A stretch of DNA of 64,000 bases, taken from assembly GCF_902374955.1 (NCBI RefSeq), contig NZ_CABKRX010000113.1:10706-74705 (forward strand), written 5' to 3'. The notes beneath the pieces are model-generated. The model worked only from the letters and a program-made list of their open reading frames with translations. It ran no database searches and was not told where the DNA came from. The position numbers and the translations under genes were made by a program. The stretch comes from Bacillus massilioanorexius. Lineage in GTDB: Bacteria > Bacillota > Bacilli > Bacillales > DSM-1321. Within the stretch, counting starts at the first letter, position 1. Every line of letters starts with the position of its first letter. Positions 1-7,509 of the stretch are shown in pieces.

Positions 1-156
1 AATAATTTAAGAGATCTTTTATGATTAGAACGATCTTTCTATTGTTTGTAAAAAATTTAAAATGATGTCGGTCGCTATGTAAAACGTATAACATCAGCTT
101 TGTTAAAGAAATATAAAATACACTAACAATTTTTAAAAAAACGCCATATAAAGCGT

Positions 157-205
157 AGGGGCTGTCTGAAAAGTGATCAGAAATTACTTTTCAGACAGCT
201 CCTTT
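157..205. repeat. Hairpin repeat / terminator-like stem-loop
   Basis: A perfect 14-bp inverted repeat (161-174 against 186-199, arm GCTGTCTGAAAAGT) has an 11-nt loop and is followed on the plus strand by a short T run. It lies just past the 3' end of the minus-strand carrier gene, so it may end that transcript. However, the T run sits on the other side, which fits a plus-strand terminator better. A clearly related sequence occurs at 6103-6154, so this is a dispersed repeat and not a one-off terminator. The stretch 1-156 shows nothing else I can support. Confidence 0.55.
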
Positions 206-212
206 TTATATA

Positions 213-1511
213 TTAAGAAGATCTGGCTTCAGTTGAAGGTGTATTTATTATTTCCGTTTCATTCTTTGGTTGATCAACAGTAGGTTGTGGATTTGGATTA
301 AATTCGTTTTCCATTTTTGATACAACTACTGTTGCTACACTGTTACCAATTAAATTAGTAATTGCGCGAGCTTCTGACATGAATCGGTCAACACCTAATA
401 AAAGAGCAATACCTTCTACAGGAATCATAGGGAAGGCTGCTAACGTAGCAGCTAATGTAATAAACCCAGATCCAGTAACACCTGCGGCCCCTTTAGATGT
501 TAGCATTAAAACCCCTAATAAATAGATTTCTTGCCAAATAGTTAGGTCAACACCATATGCTTGTGCAATAAATATAGCAGCCATAGATAAGTAAATGGAG
601 GTGCCATCAAGATTAAATGAGTAGCCAGTTGGGACAACTAATCCAACAACTTGCTTTGAGCATCCAAAGTTTTCTAAACGTTTCATAATACCTGGTAAAG
701 CAGATTCAGAAGAAGATGTTCCAAGAACTAATAGGATTTCTTCTTTAATATAAGCAATGAATTTAAAAATGTTAAAACCGAAGAATTTTGCAATACTACC
801 TAAAACGATAAAAATGAATAGGAACATTGTTAAATAGACGGATCCCATAAGCTTACCAAGGTTAATAAGAGATTCAATTCCGAAGTTTCCAATTGTATAT
901 GCCATTGCGCCAAAAGCAGCAAGTGGTGACAGCTTCATAACCATATTGACTATTTTAAAGAATATTTCTGATACATTTTCAAAGAATGTAATAACCGGTT
1001 TTGCTTTTTCACCAATAGAAGCAGCTGCAAGACCGAATAAAACAGCAGAGAAGAGAACTGGGAGTAATTGTCCGCTAGCAAGAGCACCAATTACATTCTC
1101 TGGAATAATGCTCATAATAAAGTTTACAAATCCATGCTCACTTTCAGCAGCTTGTTGAGTATATTGAGAAATGTCTCCTCCACTAATATTGTCTGTGTTT
1201 AACCCTTTACCTGGTTGAATAATATTAACTACGATAATACCAATTGCTAATGCAATAGTAGAAATAATTTCAAAATATATTAATGCTTTTCCCCCGATAG
1301 TTCCAACCTTTTTTAGATTTCCCATACTGCCAATTCCGATTACTACAGTTAAGAAGATAATTGGAGCAATCAGCATTTTTATTAACTTAATGAAGATATC
1401 GGCTAATACTTTCAGTTGTGCACCGAATTCTGGGAAGATAGCACCTACTAAAATACCAACAAGAATACCTGTAATAACTTGTACTGTAAGATTTTTGAAG
1501 TTTATCTTCAA
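213..1511 (-). CDS. dctP: C4-dicarboxylate:cation symporter, DctA/GltP family
   Basis: This 432-aa protein is full length for the dicarboxylate/amino acid:cation symporter family. It would import succinate, fumarate and malate with protons or sodium across the cytoplasmic membrane. Many hydrophobic segments are visible from residue 8 on. The family signature regions are present: a serine-rich segment (GTSSSESALPG, near residue 265) and the NLDGTSIYLSMA and NLIGNSVATVVV helices typical of DctA. Translation starts at TTG 1511 behind an AGAGGGG ribosome binding site. The gene lies near dctB, dctS and dctR, which points to dicarboxylate use and not glutamate. The Bacillus name dctP is used; in other bacteria that name means the TRAP binding protein. 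The C-terminal 30 residues are polar. Confidence 0.88.
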   Translation of the reverse strand: MKINFKNLTVQVITGILVGILVGAIFPEFGAQLKVLADIFIKLIKMLIAPIIFLTVVIGIGSMGNLKKVGTIGGKALIYFEIISTIALAIGIIVVNIIQPGKGLNTDNISGGDISQYTQQAAESEHGFVNFIMSIIPENVIGALASGQLLPVLFSAVLFGLAAASIGEKAKPVITFFENVSEIFFKIVNMVMKLSPLAAFGAMAYTIGNFGIESLINLGKLMGSVYLTMFLFIFIVLGSIAKFFGFNIFKFIAYIKEEILLVLGTSSSESALPGIMKRLENFGCSKQVVGLVVPTGYSFNLDGTSIYLSMAAIFIAQAYGVDLTIWQEIYLLGVLMLTSKGAAGVTGSGFITLAATLAAFPMIPVEGIALLLGVDRFMSEARAITNLIGNSVATVVVSKMENEFNPNPQPTVDQPKNETEIINTPSTEARSS

Positions 1512-1605
1512 AGTTAACCCCTCTTTTCGTTATGACTGTTACCGCTTTCATATTATTGTTATATAATAGCTGAAAAAAATAGTTCTGTGTTATTATGGTT
1601 ATAAA

Positions 1606-1630
1606 GGTCTTTTTGGTCTTTTTGGTCATG
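1606..1630 (-). promoter_or_regulatory. Tandem 9-bp direct repeats, candidate DctR activator site
   Basis: On the plus strand GGTCTTTTT occurs twice in direct succession and is followed by a third GGTC. On the minus strand this reads as ACCAAAAAG repeats about 95 bp upstream of the carrier start. No good sigma-A -35 box is visible between the repeats and the gene, which suits an activator-dependent promoter. Assigning it to DctR is inference from position and from the tandem-repeat operators common for CitB/DcuR-type regulators. Confidence 0.35.
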
Positions 1631-1698
1631 AATAGAAAGTTTCATAATCTAAGAGTAGGTAAGTACATTTTTAAATATTTGGTTTTGTTATAGTTCGT

Positions 1699-1840
1699 TG
1701 TTGATTTGACTCCAATCCGTTCGCTTTTCATGGGCGTTTGTTAGCATCCTTGCTCATTTACACTGTGGGCATTGTCTTTATTGCTTCTCCCATAGGAGTC
1801 TCACGGATTTCTGTCTATTTTGTCTATTAAAAAATCAACA
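1699..1840. repeat. Eroded structured repetitive element
   Basis: This roughly 140-bp element is bounded by an inverted 9-mer, TGTTGATTT at 1699-1707 and AAATCAACA at 1832-1840. Inside are nested complementary pairs: AATCCGT (1714) with ACGGATT (1803), and CATGGG (1729) with CCCATA (1789). The text resembles, from memory, a dispersed Bacillaceae repeat of the form CCGTTCGCTTT...GGAGTCTCACGGATT. It fills most of the 401-bp gap between the carrier and the stress protein gene and has no open reading frame worth reporting. Confidence 0.45.
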
Positions 1841-1912
1841 GTATCGTATAATAGAGATGAATATTTAAAAAAGTGGAAATTTAGATAGTTAATAGAATGG
1901 GAGGATAAGTTT

Positions 1913-2350
1913 ATGAGTGAACAGTATAAGAACATACTTGTTGCAGTGGATGGTTCAGATGTATCTAATAAAGCTTTTCAAAAAGCGATTCATATTGCAT
2001 TGAGAAATCATGCGAAATTGATTATTGCAAATGTGGTAGACCCTGTTACATCTCCTGGAATGGAAGGATATCATAAATCAATATTGGAATCTTGTAGGAA
2101 ATACGGAGAAAAACTTTTAGATGTACATAAACAAGAAGCCATTGATGCAGGCTTAGATCAAGTTATAACAGAAATAGAATTTGGCTCTCCTAAAGTGAAA
2201 CTAGTAAAAACAATTGCTAAAAAACATGAAATCGATTTGATTGTTTGTGGAGCACAAGGATTGAATGCAGCAGAACGTTTTGTATTAGGAAGTGTTTCTG
2301 AATACATTGTTCGTCACGCTAATTGTGACGTAATTGTTGTTCGTCAATAA
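1913..2350 (+). CDS. Universal stress protein (UspA family)
   Basis: This 145-aa protein is the size of a single Usp domain. It begins with the family's first strand (NILVAVDGSDVSNKAF) and ends with the strand-loop-strand GAQGLNAAERFVLGSVSEYIVRHA...VIVV. The G-x(2)-G-x(9)-G(S/T) ATP-binding pattern is present in that segment, so this is probably the nucleotide-binding subclass. It is cytosolic and its exact role is unknown. A clear GGGAGG ribosome binding site precedes ATG 1913, and a terminator follows directly, so it is monocistronic. Its place between the dicarboxylate carrier and dctB is unusual and may be chance. No regulatory site was recognised apart from the repeat upstream. Confidence 0.85.
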   Translation: MSEQYKNILVAVDGSDVSNKAFQKAIHIALRNHAKLIIANVVDPVTSPGMEGYHKSILESCRKYGEKLLDVHKQEAIDAGLDQVITEIEFGSPKVKLVKTIAKKHEIDLIVCGAQGLNAAERFVLGSVSEYIVRHANCDVIVVRQ

Positions 2351-2372
2351 TATGAAAGAGAAATAGTATAAA

Positions 2373-2407
2373 GCTGCTTTGATTATAGTTATCAGAGCAG
2401 CCTTTTT
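2373..2407 (+). terminator. Rho-independent terminator after usp
   Basis: An 11-bp stem (2373-2383 with 2391-2401, one G-T pair) with a 7-nt loop is followed by TTTTT at 2403-2407. It ends the monocistronic universal stress protein gene. Confidence 0.75.
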
Positions 2408-2496
2408 GATGGAAAAAAGTACTGGTTAGAAACGATATAGTTTTGAAGAATGTTTTGTTGTCTATTTTAAGCGCCAAACGTCTTTGAGGACATAAG

Positions 2497-2541
2497 ACAA
2501 GCCTATTAGAATGTCAAAACGCAACCTTCTAATAAGCTTGT
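2497..2541. other. Long hairpin in convergent gap
   Basis: Two 15-nt arms (2497-2511 and 2527-2541) pair with a single mismatch; the paired blocks are ACAAGC/GCTTGT and TATTAGAA/TTCTAATA. The element lies between the convergent usp and dctB genes. It lacks a long T run on either strand, so it is not a textbook terminator. It could be a remnant repeat or a dctB transcript end. Confidence 0.4.
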
Positions 2542-2618
2542 GTATACTGAATGGGGATTTTACATGGTATAGGTCATAACGGCATTGCCATACGAAGTGG
2601 CTCTCCATGATGTATCTC

Positions 2619-3662
2619 CTATTTCAATTCTTTTTGGATATCTTTAATTAAGTGTGAGTTGATCTCAGTTTGATAATGACTATACAACGGAGACCATTTT
2701 TTGGTCCAAGCTTCTTTTTGCTTGTCGGTTAGTGTAATTATATTGATATCGGAATTTTGTAGAATTTTTTCTAAACTATCTTTATTCATTTGTTCAGATA
2801 CTTTTAAATTCCATAAAGTTGTTTCATTGAGTGTCTCTATTAGTTGATTTTGAAGCTCTTTTGAAAGACTGTTCCAAAAGTCTTCATTCATCATGACGGC
2901 ATATCCTAAAAATCCATGATAGCTTAAGGTCATATATTGTTGTACTTTATAGAAGCCTTTTGAATATATATTTGAACTCGTATTTTCTCCTGCTTCGATT
3001 TGATGCTTTTCTAAGGATGAATATACTTGGTCAAAAGAAACATCAACAGGTTTCGCCTGTAATAATTGATATTGTTCTTGAAGCATTTGGCTAGACATTG
3101 TTCTTATATGTACATTTTTAAAGTCTTCTGGTTTAATAAGCGGTCTATTGTTAGATGTCATATGCTTAAACCCGTTACTCCAGAGTGCTAAACCCTTTAT
3201 ATTCTCATTTTCCAACATATCTAATAGTTTCTTGCTGACATCTCCAGTGAAAAATTTATGAATGTCGTCATAGCTATTAAAGAGGTAAGGAAGGTCAAGT
3301 ACCTGCCATTCAGGAATCATTTCTGTTACGTTAGAGATAGAAGGGGCAATCATTTGAATGTCTCCATGTTGCAGTGCATTCATTTCTTCGCTATCAGAAT
3401 AAAGCATACTATTTGGATAAATTTCGACCTTTATTTTGCCATTCGTTTTTTTCTCAACTAGTTCAGCAAATTTACTTACGGCTAAACCTTTTGGTGTATT
3501 CTCAGCGACTACATGGCTGAAACGGATGACAATTTGTTCATGTAATCCTGCCTGTTCATAATCAACAGGAATGTCTGTCTTTTTTACGATGTCTTGTTTA
3601 TAACCAATATATACAAGAAGTATGAGTATGACGAAGAAGGATGTTGCCATAAAGTATTTCAA
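2619..3662 (-). CDS. dctB: Extracytoplasmic C4-dicarboxylate binding protein, DctB (TRAP DctP fold)
   Basis: This 347-aa protein has an N-terminal membrane anchor (about residues 4-20) instead of a lipobox. It is followed by a DctP-type solute-binding domain starting at IVIRFSHVVAENTPKGLAV and containing the conserved ...DLPYLFNS...and NNRPL...blocks. No Q or M membrane subunits are adjacent. In B. subtilis the equivalent protein works with the DctS sensor as a co-sensor of dicarboxylates. It is divergent from dctS here with 100 bp between starts, which supports that role. Translation starts at TTG 3662 with a GGAGTG ribosome binding site about nine bases upstream. An alternative is a free-standing TRAP receptor for another acid. 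Confidence 0.8.
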   Translation of the reverse strand: MKYFMATSFFVILILLVYIGYKQDIVKKTDIPVDYEQAGLHEQIVIRFSHVVAENTPKGLAVSKFAELVEKKTNGKIKVEIYPNSMLYSDSEEMNALQHGDIQMIAPSISNVTEMIPEWQVLDLPYLFNSYDDIHKFFTGDVSKKLLDMLENENIKGLALWSNGFKHMTSNNRPLIKPEDFKNVHIRTMSSQMLQEQYQLLQAKPVDVSFDQVYSSLEKHQIEAGENTSSNIYSKGFYKVQQYMTLSYHGFLGYAVMMNEDFWNSLSKELQNQLIETLNETTLWNLKVSEQMNKDSLEKILQNSDINIITLTDKQKEAWTKKWSPLYSHYQTEINSHLIKDIQKELK

Positions 3663-3762
3663 TATTCATTCACTCCGTATAATGTTAATCTTCTTAATAT
3701 TCTATCATGTTTTTAAGTGTTACAATGAATGAAAACGTCTACTTCATGATAAGAGAGGATTA

Positions 3763-5352
3763 ATGAGCATGAGAAGAATTTCGATTAACTGGAAGATAAT
3801 GGCCCTTACTTTCTTCGTCATTGCTTTTTCATTTTTAGTTGCAGGTATATTTGTTTTAGGAAATGTACTTGATATAAAGGAAAAAGAGCTGAGTACTCAA
3901 GCCATGTTGATGGCTCGAACTGTTTCTGAATTACCTGAAGTACAGAAGTATTTGAAAGAAGGCTCAGTTGGCGAAAATAACATTAATCCAATAGTTGAAA
4001 AAATTCGAGTCATTAACAAAGCAGATTACATTGTAGTCTTAAATATGGATCGAATCCGTCTCTCACATCCAGTGAAAAAAATGATCGGAACAAAATCAAA
4101 AACAGCGGATGAAAGTGCTGCTTTTGTTGAGCATACTTATACATCAAAAGCAAAAGGGGAAGTTGGTACGGTAGTGCGAGCTTTCGTTCCAATAATTGAT
4201 GAACAACATAAACAGATTGGTGTTGTTGTTTGCGGGTATTTATTACCAACGATATGGGAGATAATCATGAGTATCAAAAAAGAAATTCTGATTACTACTA
4301 TGTTTTCTTTAATTTTTGGTGGTTGGGGAGCCTGGAGTCTAGCTCGACATATGAAAAGGCAAATGTTTGGACTTGAGCCTCATGAAATTGCCAAAATATA
4401 TGTTGAAAGAAACGAAACATTTAACGCAATGCATGAAGGGATTATTGCAATTGACAATCATTTAAAAGTAACAATCTTTAATAATAAAGCAAAAAAAATA
4501 CTAGGTGTAAATCAAAAGGGAGATTTAATTGGTATGTCTATTTACGAGATTCTACCTGATTCACGTTTACCAGAAATACTAGATTATAATTATCCTATTT
4601 ATAATAAAGAACTTCAAATTAATAATCATAATATTCTTAGTAACCGTATCCCTATCGAAGTCAATAATAGAACGGTTGGGGCAGTTGCAGTATTCCAAGA
4701 TCGAACAGAAGTGAAAAAGCTTGCTGAGGAATTAACGGGAGTTAAGGCTTTTGTACAAGCGTTACGAATACAAAATCATGAGCATAAAAATAAGCTACAT
4801 ACAATTGCTGGACTTTTACAATTAGGAAATTATGATCATGCCTTGGAATATATTTTTCAGGTTAAAGAAGAACAAGAGGAATTAACGAAATTTTTAAACG
4901 AAAAAATAAAAGATGATAATCTGTCGGGATTGCTTTTAAGTAAAATCGGACACGGAAAAGAATTAGGCATTAAGGTCGAAATAGATAGGCATAGTCAATT
5001 AACAAGTTTTCCAAAGAATCTAGATCAGCATGATTTTGTTATTATCATTGGAAATCTAATAAACAATGCATTTGATGCTTTTCAAACAACTACAATTGAA
5101 GATAAAAAAGTATTTATTAGCATTGATCAGGATGAAGCATTACTTTCTTTGTTAGTAGAGGATAATGGAATCGGAATGGATGAACAAACAGTTCAACAAA
5201 TATTTAAGCAAGGTTTTTCAACTAAAGGAGGAATCGAAAGAGGAATAGGACTATATTTAATCAACGAGATTGTAAAAAAAGGCAAGGGAACAATCGAGGT
5301 AGACAGCATTCCAAATGAAGGAACGAGCTTTCTCATTACTTTTGACATGTAG
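3763..5352 (+). CDS. dctS: Sensor histidine kinase DctS, CitA/DcuS type
   Basis: This 529-aa membrane sensor has TM1 at about residues 13-33, an extracytoplasmic PDC/PAS ligand domain at about 40-165 and TM2 at about 170-190. A cytoplasmic PAS domain starts near MHEGIIAIDNH (about 225-310). The kinase follows, with the phospho-acceptor region LRIQNHEHKNKLHTIAGLLQ and an ATPase domain showing NNAFDAF (N box), DNGIGM and GIGLYL. This layout is that of citrate and C4-dicarboxylate sensors. It would sense external dicarboxylates, with DctB, and phosphorylate DctR. The ATG at 3763 follows an AGAGAGG ribosome binding site; a second Met lies two codons on. It forms an operon with dctR, two bases downstream of the stop by the longest reading. 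Confidence 0.87.
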   Translation: MSMRRISINWKIMALTFFVIAFSFLVAGIFVLGNVLDIKEKELSTQAMLMARTVSELPEVQKYLKEGSVGENNINPIVEKIRVINKADYIVVLNMDRIRLSHPVKKMIGTKSKTADESAAFVEHTYTSKAKGEVGTVVRAFVPIIDEQHKQIGVVVCGYLLPTIWEIIMSIKKEILITTMFSLIFGGWGAWSLARHMKRQMFGLEPHEIAKIYVERNETFNAMHEGIIAIDNHLKVTIFNNKAKKILGVNQKGDLIGMSIYEILPDSRLPEILDYNYPIYNKELQINNHNILSNRIPIEVNNRTVGAVAVFQDRTEVKKLAEELTGVKAFVQALRIQNHEHKNKLHTIAGLLQLGNYDHALEYIFQVKEEQEELTKFLNEKIKDDNLSGLLLSKIGHGKELGIKVEIDRHSQLTSFPKNLDQHDFVIIIGNLINNAFDAFQTTTIEDKKVFISIDQDEALLSLLVEDNGIGMDEQTVQQIFKQGFSTKGGIERGIGLYLINEIVKKGKGTIEVDSIPNEGTSFLITFDM

Positions 5353-5363
5353 GGGTGATGAAT

Positions 5364-6053
5364 GTGGAAATGATTTCAGTGCTACTAGTAGATGATGATC
5401 CGATGGTTAGAGAGGTAAACCGTCAATTTATAAATCAAGTAAAGGGCTTTGAAGTAATTGGATTTGCTAGTAATGGCGTAGAAGGAATAAAACAAATTGG
5501 GGAACTAAAACCGGATCTGGTTTTCATGGATATTTTTATGCCTGAACAGGACGGTTTGCTAACAATAGAAAAGATTAGACAAGATCAAAACAAAGTAGAC
5601 ATCATTGCCGTTACAGCGGCAAATGATATGAAAACCGTTCAGCGAGTTCTCCATTTTGGTGTATTTGATTATATTATGAAGCCATTTACATTAGAAAGAG
5701 TGAAACAAGCACTTAATAGCTTTTATACGTATAAACAACAATTGCTGAATAAGGATGAACTGACACAAGAAGAGTTAGATCATATTTTACATCATCCACG
5801 TGTAAATCAGGATAATCAAGTAGCTTTAGAATTACCGAAAGGGTTGAATCCTACAACACTTGAAAAAGTGGTTACTTTTATTAGCTTACAAACCGAGCCA
5901 GTATCAGCTGAAGAAGTTTCTAAAGGTGTTGGTTTAGCACGTGTTACAGCAAGAAGATATTTGGACTACTTAGAAAAGCAACATAAAGTAAAAATCGTCA
6001 TGGAATATGGTGGTATAGGTCGACCTGTCAATCAATATATGGTTGTAGATTAA
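5364..6053 (+). CDS. dctR: Response regulator DctR, CitB/DcuR type
   Basis: This regulator of about 229 aa has a receiver domain: acidic pocket VDDDP, phospho-acceptor Asp in VFMDIFMP, Thr in VTAAND and Lys in YIMKPF. A C-terminal helix-turn-helix follows (EEVSKGVGLARVTARRYLDYLE) as in CitB, DcuR and CitT regulators. It probably activates the dicarboxylate carrier gene in response to DctS. The start is ambiguous because GTG 5355, ATG 5358 and GTG 5364 are in frame. Only GTG 5364 has proper spacing from the AGGGGTGA ribosome binding site at 5351-5358, so it is chosen. The gene follows dctS closely, and a hairpin repeat lies downstream. Confidence 0.86.
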   Translation: MEMISVLLVDDDPMVREVNRQFINQVKGFEVIGFASNGVEGIKQIGELKPDLVFMDIFMPEQDGLLTIEKIRQDQNKVDIIAVTAANDMKTVQRVLHFGVFDYIMKPFTLERVKQALNSFYTYKQQLLNKDELTQEELDHILHHPRVNQDNQVALELPKGLNPTTLEKVVTFISLQTEPVSAEEVSKGVGLARVTARRYLDYLEKQHKVKIVMEYGGIGRPVNQYMVVD

Positions 6054-6102
6054 GTAATGACTTTTATATTTTATGTGGAATAAGAATAAACGGATTCAAA
6101 AA

Positions 6103-6154
6103 ACGTAGGGGCCACTGAAAAGTGATAATAAATCATTTTTCAGATAGCCTCTAC
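6103..6154. repeat. Second copy of the hairpin repeat, after dctR
   Basis: This imperfect stem-loop has the arms CACTGAAAAGTGA and TCATTTTTCAGATAG. It matches the element at 157-205 in the CGTAGGGGC lead, the CTGAAAAGTGAT arm and the TTTTCAGA return arm. The T run is poor. It may act as the dctSR terminator, but its similarity to the first copy marks it as a small repeat family member. Confidence 0.5.
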
Positions 6155-6165
6155 ATTATGTTATT

Positions 6166-6297
6166 TTATAAATGATCTGTTGATTTAGAATATTGATGTT
6201 TACCTGCTTTGAAATTTTGATCTACTTGTTCATTTCTAGCTGCATTTCGAGCATTATGGTCTTTTGCTTTTTTGTTATTATCTTTCGTATTAGCCAA
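6166..6297 (-). CDS. Very small hydrophilic protein (43 aa), DUF3941-like
   Basis: A 43-codon frame on the minus strand starts at TTG 6297 behind a perfect AAGGAG ribosome binding site and ends at 6166. The product begins MANTKDNNKKAKDHNARNAA and ends QYSKSTDHL. It is rich in Asn, Lys, Asp and His and has no hydrophobic core. It resembles, from memory, the short DUF3941 proteins of Bacillus, which have no known function. It lies upstream of degV's end in the same orientation but has its own short transcript region, and the plus-strand repeat follows its 3' end. Strong Shine-Dalgarno spacing and a compositionally coherent product support a real gene. Confidence 0.6.
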   Translation of the reverse strand: MANTKDNNKKAKDHNARNAARNEQVDQNFKAGKHQYSKSTDHL

Positions 6298-6362
6298 TAT
6301 ATTTACTCCTTTCAAATGATTATCCTTCATAGTGTTTATCATTTTGAAAGGAAGTATGTATA

Positions 6363-7229
6363 TTAAGCTTGTTCTGGCAAACGATTTAAGAAGAAAATGG
6401 CGATTGTTCCTGGTCCTGCATGAGATCCTACCGTAGAGCCAATTAATTCAATATCAAAAGAAGTTGTGCCAAATGCTTTTTCTATTTCACTTTTCCATTC
6501 CATAGCTGATTGTAAATCGTCACCGTGACTAATTCCAATGGTTTGTTTATCTAGCTGTACACCACGTTCTTTCATGATTTCTAATGTGCGCTTAATCAAT
6601 TTCTTTTTACCACGGATTTTTTCTAAAGGTATCAATTTGCCATCGTCTACATGAAGAAGTGGTCTTATATTTAAAAGTCCACCCACAAATGCTGAAGTCT
6701 TTGAAATACGTCCACCTCTTGCTAGATATTCTAGATTATCTACTGTAAATAGATGCTCCATATGTTGTGAATAGAATTTTGCTTGTTCAACAATTGTTTC
6801 TTTAGAAGCACCTGAGTTTGCTAATTCAATGGCTCTTTTTACAACTAAGCCACAGCCTAACGAAGCACATTTCGTATCGATAATTTCTAAATCAAGATCT
6901 GGATATTCCTCTTGGACTTGTTCTTTAATCATAACAGCGGTTTGATAGGTTCCTGAGAGTTCAGAGGAAAAGGCGATATAAACAGCAGGTTGTTTAGTTT
7001 TAGCTAGTTCAATGAACGTTTTTTGGAAAAATTCAGGGGATGCTTGCGAAGTTTTTGGAGCAGCTCCATTTTTCATTGCATCGTAAACACGTTTACTTTG
7101 TATTGTTATTCCATCTTCATAATCTTTACCTTCAAGATGTACATTTAATGGAATGAATGTTGCGTGATTTTCTGTTATAAAAGATAAAGGTAAATCACTA
7201 GCACTATCAGCTAAAATATGTATTTTCAC
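6363..7229 (-). CDS. DegV family fatty-acid-binding protein
   Basis: This 288-aa protein is a full-length DegV domain. The N-terminal ILADSASDLP segment and the TSQASPEFF motif, typical of the first ligand-binding loop, are both present, and the C-terminal GSHAGPGTIAIFF signature closes the domain. DegV (FakB) proteins bind fatty acids in the cytoplasm, and some present them to FakA kinase for phosphorylation; no fakA is in this window. Translation starts at GTG 7229 with a GAAGGTGA ribosome binding site. It is the positional equivalent of B. subtilis yitS, being divergent from and next to a yitT-type gene, so that name is reasonable. Confidence 0.85.
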   Translation of the reverse strand: MKIHILADSASDLPLSFITENHATFIPLNVHLEGKDYEDGITIQSKRVYDAMKNGAAPKTSQASPEFFQKTFIELAKTKQPAVYIAFSSELSGTYQTAVMIKEQVQEEYPDLDLEIIDTKCASLGCGLVVKRAIELANSGASKETIVEQAKFYSQHMEHLFTVDNLEYLARGGRISKTSAFVGGLLNIRPLLHVDDGKLIPLEKIRGKKKLIKRTLEIMKERGVQLDKQTIGISHGDDLQSAMEWKSEIEKAFGTTSFDIELIGSTVGSHAGPGTIAIFFLNRLPEQA

Positions 7230-7509
7230 AATTTCACCTTCTTAAAAATAGTTTTTTTTGAAATGTACTTATATCATGTAATATTATAAATAAGTTCTGT
7301 ATTTAGTTTATCATTGGTAAAAATATTATGAAAGAATGTTGTTTACATTTAATGCTGTAACATGAAAAATAATAAGAAGAAAATGAATGTATTTATTTAA
7401 AACAGATAAGAAAGCAAAAACATCTTGAAAATTGTTAGTACTTCAACTTATTACATAAGAAGGTGCGTATGTTTTACTTATTAATACATATTAAAATGGA
7501 GGAACTGTT

